Shown one piece after another: positions 40,008 through 43,597 of a DNA stretch of 43,597 bases. How positions within the stretch are numbered: position 1 is the stretch's first letter; each line of letters begins with the position of its first letter. A program made the translations under genes and the position numbers. This DNA comes from an uncultured Lachnospiraceae bacterium (GTDB lineage Bacteria > Bacillota > Clostridia > Lachnospirales > Lachnospiraceae): positions 1-43,597 of the forward strand of contig CAJUQY010000023.1 of assembly GCA_910588815.1 (NCBI GenBank). Direction: 5' to 3'. The notes beneath the pieces were generated by a model. It was not told the origin of the DNA, did no database searches, and saw only the letters and a list, made by a program, of their open reading frames with translations.

Positions 40008-42401
40008 ATGAACGAAAAATTATATGAATTGATGGACTGGCCGGAGATAGAGGCCCTTGTTTATTCGGAGTGCCAGGAGCCGGCCGGGATCCTTGGCCCG
40101 CACCTGACAGACGACGGAGTTTTGGTTCAGGCGTTTTTGCCTACGGCGAAGGCTGTTTCGGTGGTGACGGGTAAAGATGTAAAACGGTATGAGATGGAGT
40201 TGGCAGATGAAGCGGGCTTTTTCGCGGCGCTGATTCCGGGAAAGAAAATTCCTTCTTATGTTTTTGAAGTGACTTGGGACAGCGATGAGGTTCAGACACT
40301 TCACGATCCTTATAGTTTTTCTTCCACTTATAAGGAAGAAGATATCAAACGGTTTGATGCCGGGATCCATTATGAGATTTATAAAAAAATGGGCGCACAT
40401 CCGAAAACCATAAAGGGTGTGCCCGGCGTGGTTTTTTCCGTATGGGCACCCAATGCCATGCGGGTGAGTGTAGTGGGCGACTTTAACCTGTGGGACGGCA
40501 GGCGCCATCAGATGCAGCGGATTTCGGAATCCGGTATTTATGAATTGTTTATCCCAAAGCTTCCTGCCGGAACCATCTATAAATATGAAGTGAAGTTCCG
40601 GGGCGGCAGTCCCAGCCTGAAAGCGGACCCTTACGCAAACTATGCGGAGCTTCGGCCGGCGACCGCTTCCATTGTCTATAATTTGGAAGATTATGTCTGG
40701 AATGACAGGGAATGGATGGAGGCAAGAGGCGCGGAGGCAGGGAAAGCGCCTTCCGGCCCTATGAATATCTATGAGGTGCACCTTGGCTCCTGGAAAATTC
40801 CGGAGACGGAAGAGGCGGTTTCAGAGACAGAAACCTCACAGAAAGCAGAGACAGAAGAGAAGGCGCAGGAGAAGGAGGAGCCCGGATTTTTGAATTACCG
40901 GGAGATCGCCCCGGACCTGGCGGCATATGTGAAGGAGATGGGTTATACCCATGTGGAGCTGATGCCGGTGATGGAGCATCCCTTTGACGGCTCCTGGGGA
41001 TATCAGGTGACCGGGTATTATGCGCCCACCAGCCGCTACGGAACCCCGGATGATTTTCGGTTCTTTATGGATACCATGCATCAGGCGGGGATCGGCGTGA
41101 TCTTGGACTGGGTTCCGGCCCATTTCCCCAGAGATGCCTTCGGACTGGCGGACTTTGACGGGACGGGGCTTTATGAACATAAGGATCCGAGGAAAGGCGC
41201 CCATCCCCATTGGGGTACTCTGATTTTCAACTACGGAAGGCCCCAGGTGTCCAATTTCCTCATTGCCAATGCCCTTTTCTGGGCACAGGAATACCATGCA
41301 GACGGGATCCGCATGGATGCGGTAGCCTCCATGCTGTATCTGGACTACGGGAAGAATGACGGGGAATGGATTCCCAACCTCTACGGCGGAAATGAAAACC
41401 TGGAAGCGCTGGAGCTTCTTAAGCACCTGAATTCGATTTTTAAGAAGAAAAAACTGCCGACTCTGCTGATTGCGGAGGAGTCCACGGCCTGGCCCAGGAT
41501 CACGGGGGATGTGGAGGATGGCGCCGTCGGTTTTGACTACAAATGGAACATGGGCTGGATGAATGATTTCCTGGGGTACATGCAGTGCGATCCCCTTTAC
41601 CGGAGCCATCACTATGGGGAAATGACCTTCAGCATGATCTATGCCTACAGCGAAAGGTTCATCCTGGTGCTGTCCCATGACGAGGTGGTCCACGGGAAGG
41701 GATCCATGGTGGGAAAGATGCCGGGGGATACCGTTGAACTGAAATTTTCCAATCTCCGGGCCGCTTATGGCTTTATGATGACCCACCCCGGAAAGAAGCT
41801 TCTGTTTATGGGACAGGAATTTGGCCAGATGGACGAGTGGAATGAAAAAGAGGGACTTCAGTGGTGTCTGCTGAACTATGATGTCCATAAAGAGCTGCAG
41901 AATTATGTGAAGGATTTGAACCATCTGTATCTGGAGAGTCCCGCCCTCTGGGCCCTGGACAACGATCCGGAGGGCTTTGAATGGATTGACTGCACCAATG
42001 GGAAGGAGAACATCGCCGTATTCCTGAGAAAGAGCAGAAAGAAGGCGGAGACACTTCTTGTACTCTGCAATTTTGTTCCTGTGACCCATGAGGCCTACCG
42101 GGTCGGCGTGCCCTATGCGGGAAAATACAAAGAGATTTTTAACAGCGACGAAGTGCGTTACGGCGGAACCGGCGTGACTAATCCGAGAGTGAAGCAGTCT
42201 GTGGCGGTAGAATGCGACGAGCGGGAAGAGTCCGTTTCCGTCAAGGTAGCACCCCTCGGCATTCAGATTTTTCGATATATTCCGGTGATGGAACAGGTAA
42301 AGGGGAATGCTGCGGCGAAGAAAAAAGCCAGGGCAAAGACCTCAAAGGGAAAGAGCGCCGGGGTGGAGAAGGTGAAGAAAGCGATGATGGAGGAATCATA
42401 A
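40008..42401 (+). CDS. glgB: 1,4-alpha-glucan branching enzyme GlgB
   Basis: GlgB adds alpha-1,6 branches to glycogen. The 797-residue protein has an N-terminal CBM48-type part (PGVVFSVWAPNAMRVSVVGDFNLWDG) and a GH13 catalytic barrel with DGIRMDAVASML (nucleophile Asp), LLIAEESTAWP (acid/base Glu) and VLSHDEVVHGK (third Asp). The C-terminal all-beta domain ends in a Lys-rich tail (AKKKARAKTSKGKSAG). Two oddities stand out: an acidic insertion (about residues 264-292, rich in Glu and Thr) between the GSWK strand and NYREIA, and the basic tail. AGGAGG lies eight bases before ATG 40008. No other glg gene is adjacent. Confidence 0.95.
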   Translation: MNEKLYELMDWPEIEALVYSECQEPAGILGPHLTDDGVLVQAFLPTAKAVSVVTGKDVKRYEMELADEAGFFAALIPGKKIPSYVFEVTWDSDEVQTLHDPYSFSSTYKEEDIKRFDAGIHYEIYKKMGAHPKTIKGVPGVVFSVWAPNAMRVSVVGDFNLWDGRRHQMQRISESGIYELFIPKLPAGTIYKYEVKFRGGSPSLKADPYANYAELRPATASIVYNLEDYVWNDREWMEARGAEAGKAPSGPMNIYEVHLGSWKIPETEEAVSETETSQKAETEEKAQEKEEPGFLNYREIAPDLAAYVKEMGYTHVELMPVMEHPFDGSWGYQVTGYYAPTSRYGTPDDFRFFMDTMHQAGIGVILDWVPAHFPRDAFGLADFDGTGLYEHKDPRKGAHPHWGTLIFNYGRPQVSNFLIANALFWAQEYHADGIRMDAVASMLYLDYGKNDGEWIPNLYGGNENLEALELLKHLNSIFKKKKLPTLLIAEESTAWPRITGDVEDGAVGFDYKWNMGWMNDFLGYMQCDPLYRSHHYGEMTFSMIYAYSERFILVLSHDEVVHGKGSMVGKMPGDTVELKFSNLRAAYGFMMTHPGKKLLFMGQEFGQMDEWNEKEGLQWCLLNYDVHKELQNYVKDLNHLYLESPALWALDNDPEGFEWIDCTNGKENIAVFLRKSRKKAETLLVLCNFVPVTHEAYRVGVPYAGKYKEIFNSDEVRYGGTGVTNPRVKQSVAVECDEREESVSVKVAPLGIQIFRYIPVMEQVKGNAAAKKKARAKTSKGKSAGVEKVKKAMMEES

Positions 42402-42404
42402 GTG

Positions 42405-43307
42405 ATGGTTTGGCTGGGAGCGGAGGAACAGGCCGTTGACGTGGCAAAGGCGATAAAACAGATCGAACAGGCTTATGAGAGAGGGCAGTTCCAGAGGATG
42501 ATGGACGAACTTCCCGACAGGGTCCTGTCCTTTGGCCTCCGGGTTTTGGCAGCGTTGATTCTGTTTTTCATCGGGAAAAAGATCATACACATGATCGTGA
42601 AGCTGACGGAGCGTTCCATGGAGAAGGCCGGGGCGGAGATCACGGTGCGGAAGTTCGTGAAATACCTGGTGCGGGCCGTCGGTTACATTCTGCTGATCAT
42701 TTTGATCTTAAGTGTGGCCGGCGTGCAGCCCACCGCCTTTGCTACGGTGGCCAGTTCCGTGACGGTGGCCCTCGGCCTTGCCCTCCAGGGCAGCCTGAGT
42801 AATTTTGCCGGCGGCCTTTTGATCATGGTGATCCGGCCTTTCAAGGTGGGAGACTATATCATCGAGGATACCCACAAAAATGAGGGAACTGTCCAGAAGA
42901 TCGGCCTGGTTTACACAGAGCTTACGACCATGGATAACCGGGTGATCGTTGTGCCTAACGGAAATCTGGCCAACAGCAGCATGACCAATGTGACGGCCCA
43001 GGAGAACCGGCAGCTTGACCTGAAGGTAGGGATTTCTTATGGGGCGGACTTAAAAAAAGCAAAAGAGACACTTTTTGGGCTGATGGAAGCCCATGCCATG
43101 GTGATCACGGAAAAGGAGCATTTTGTTTATGTTTCTGAGCTGGGGGAAAGTGCGGTGCTCCTTGGTCTTCGCTGCTGGGTAAAGACTTCGGAATACTGGA
43201 GGTGCCGCTGGGATCTGACGGAGCAGATCAAGCTGACCTTTGACGAAGAAGGCATCGGTATTCCTTATGGACAGCTGGATGTGCATATTAAGAGCGGGAG
43301 CGCCTGA
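42405..43307 (+). CDS. MscS-family small-conductance mechanosensitive channel
   Basis: The protein of about 300 residues has an amphipathic N-terminus, three membrane segments (about 40-60, 85-105, 110-135) and the MscS beta domain. The pore helix TM3 shows the Gly/Ala-rich packing pattern (SSVTVALGLALQGSLSNFAGGLLI). RPFKVGDYI and VVPNGNLANSSMTN are family hallmarks. It opens under membrane tension to release solutes in hypo-osmotic shock. GGAGG lies 11 bases before ATG 42405 and 8 bases before GTG 42402, so either start is possible. It starts within four bases of the glgB stop and is probably co-transcribed. Confidence 0.93.
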   Translation: MVWLGAEEQAVDVAKAIKQIEQAYERGQFQRMMDELPDRVLSFGLRVLAALILFFIGKKIIHMIVKLTERSMEKAGAEITVRKFVKYLVRAVGYILLIILILSVAGVQPTAFATVASSVTVALGLALQGSLSNFAGGLLIMVIRPFKVGDYIIEDTHKNEGTVQKIGLVYTELTTMDNRVIVVPNGNLANSSMTNVTAQENRQLDLKVGISYGADLKKAKETLFGLMEAHAMVITEKEHFVYVSELGESAVLLGLRCWVKTSEYWRCRWDLTEQIKLTFDEEGIGIPYGQLDVHIKSGSA

Positions 43308-43349
43308 ATGTGGTCTGACAGCGACGGCGGTCCTTCCAGGATTTTTTCA

Positions 43350-43430
43350 GGTCCCTCGTATTCCGTAATGGGCTTATTCTGAAAGGATGAGGACAGAATG
43401 ACGGAGGAATACGAGGGACCGTATTTTTTC
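43350..43430. terminator. Long hairpin terminator after mscS
   Basis: A perfect 15-bp stem (43350-43364 and 43406-43420) with a loop of about 40 bases is followed by TATTTTTT. It separates mscS from the converging gene at the right edge. Confidence 0.75.
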
Positions 43431-43448
43431 ATAATCTGTTCATCTCAT

Positions 43449-43597
43449 TTACATCATTGTATCATCCCGTAAAACCTCAGCTAAGTTGATTTTTCGTATA
43501 TTACGCCAACCAAGATAATATGCAAATGCCACAATTCCCCAAATAGCCAGCATAAAAATCATAATCGGAATGAGTGGAGCTTCGGCAAGAAATGTCC
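43449..43597 (-). CDS. C-terminal end of an FtsX-like ABC transporter permease (partial)
   Basis: The frame is open from the right edge to TAA at 43449-43451, 48 visible residues. It contains one membrane helix (IPIMIFMLAIWGIVAFAYY) and a cytoplasmic end (NIRKINLAEVLRDDTMM) typical of the last helix of FtsX/MacB-like permeases. The rest lies outside the window. The sequence is clearly more AT-rich than the genes to its left. Confidence 0.65.
   Translation of the reverse strand, partial: TFLAEAPLIPIMIFMLAIWGIVAFAYYLGWRNIRKINLAEVLRDDTMM

Noticed and set aside
39817..40011. A 64-codon plus-strand frame before glgB
   Set aside because: It runs through the glgB promoter and ribosome site, has no start signal and resembles no protein.

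Overview
The window is chromosomal DNA of a motile, spore-forming, Gram-positive anaerobe of the class Clostridia, most probably a Lachnospiraceae member. Evidence is the moderately high GC, strong AGGAGG ribosome sites, a T-box leader, a sigma-K-family sporulation sigma factor, a flagellin with a sigma-D-type promoter, a FeoA-FeoB fusion, pyrB-pyrI, and a surface protein with clostridial ChW repeats. I see no prophage, insertion sequence, CRISPR array, tRNA or rRNA.

Layout. (1) 1-7970, chemotaxis: an MCP on the plus strand whose extracellular part carries a CZB-like zinc motif faces a minus-strand operon cheA-cheW-cheR-cheB plus a membrane-anchored C39-like protease. (2) 8070-13711, metal handling: a His-rich COG0523 GTPase, a second COG0523-like GTPase apparently fused to a DUF1980/YcgQ-like domain, a metallo-beta-lactamase-fold hydrolase, a 58-residue Cys-rich protein and FeoAB. 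(3) 13760-16730: a glyoxalase-family protein, a MurE-like ligase with an atypical acceptor motif, and a family 2 glycosyltransferase. (4) 16936-19122: aspS behind a T-box whose specifier reads as AAC (Asn). (5) 19207-21185: metY divergent from an Rrf2 regulator with three Cys. (6) 21211-23712: a small HTH protein, a small unknown ORF, a sigma-K-like factor without a pro-sequence, and flagellin. (7) 23802-28590: PAP2 phosphatase, Nudix hydrolase, pyrB-pyrI (minus strand), a VanW protein and a TetR regulator. (8) 28766-33575: a tightly coupled operon DUF308 membrane protein - MMPL/RND exporter - secreted heptad-repeat protein. (9) 33902-36583: a secreted protein with a peptidase-like domain, LRR_5 repeats and six ChW repeats. 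(10) 36665-39744: a MATE exporter divergent from an L-fucose/L-arabinose isomerase-family protein with a striking operator. (11) 40008-43307: glgB and an MscS channel; the right edge cuts an FtsX-type ABC permease.

The best leads are the Asn-type T-box in front of an AspRS that has a non-discriminating-type His, the COG0523-DUF1980 fusion inside a metal locus, the extracellular CZB chemoreceptor, and the MMPL/heptad-repeat export operon. All functional calls come from reading motifs by eye; no database search was run.
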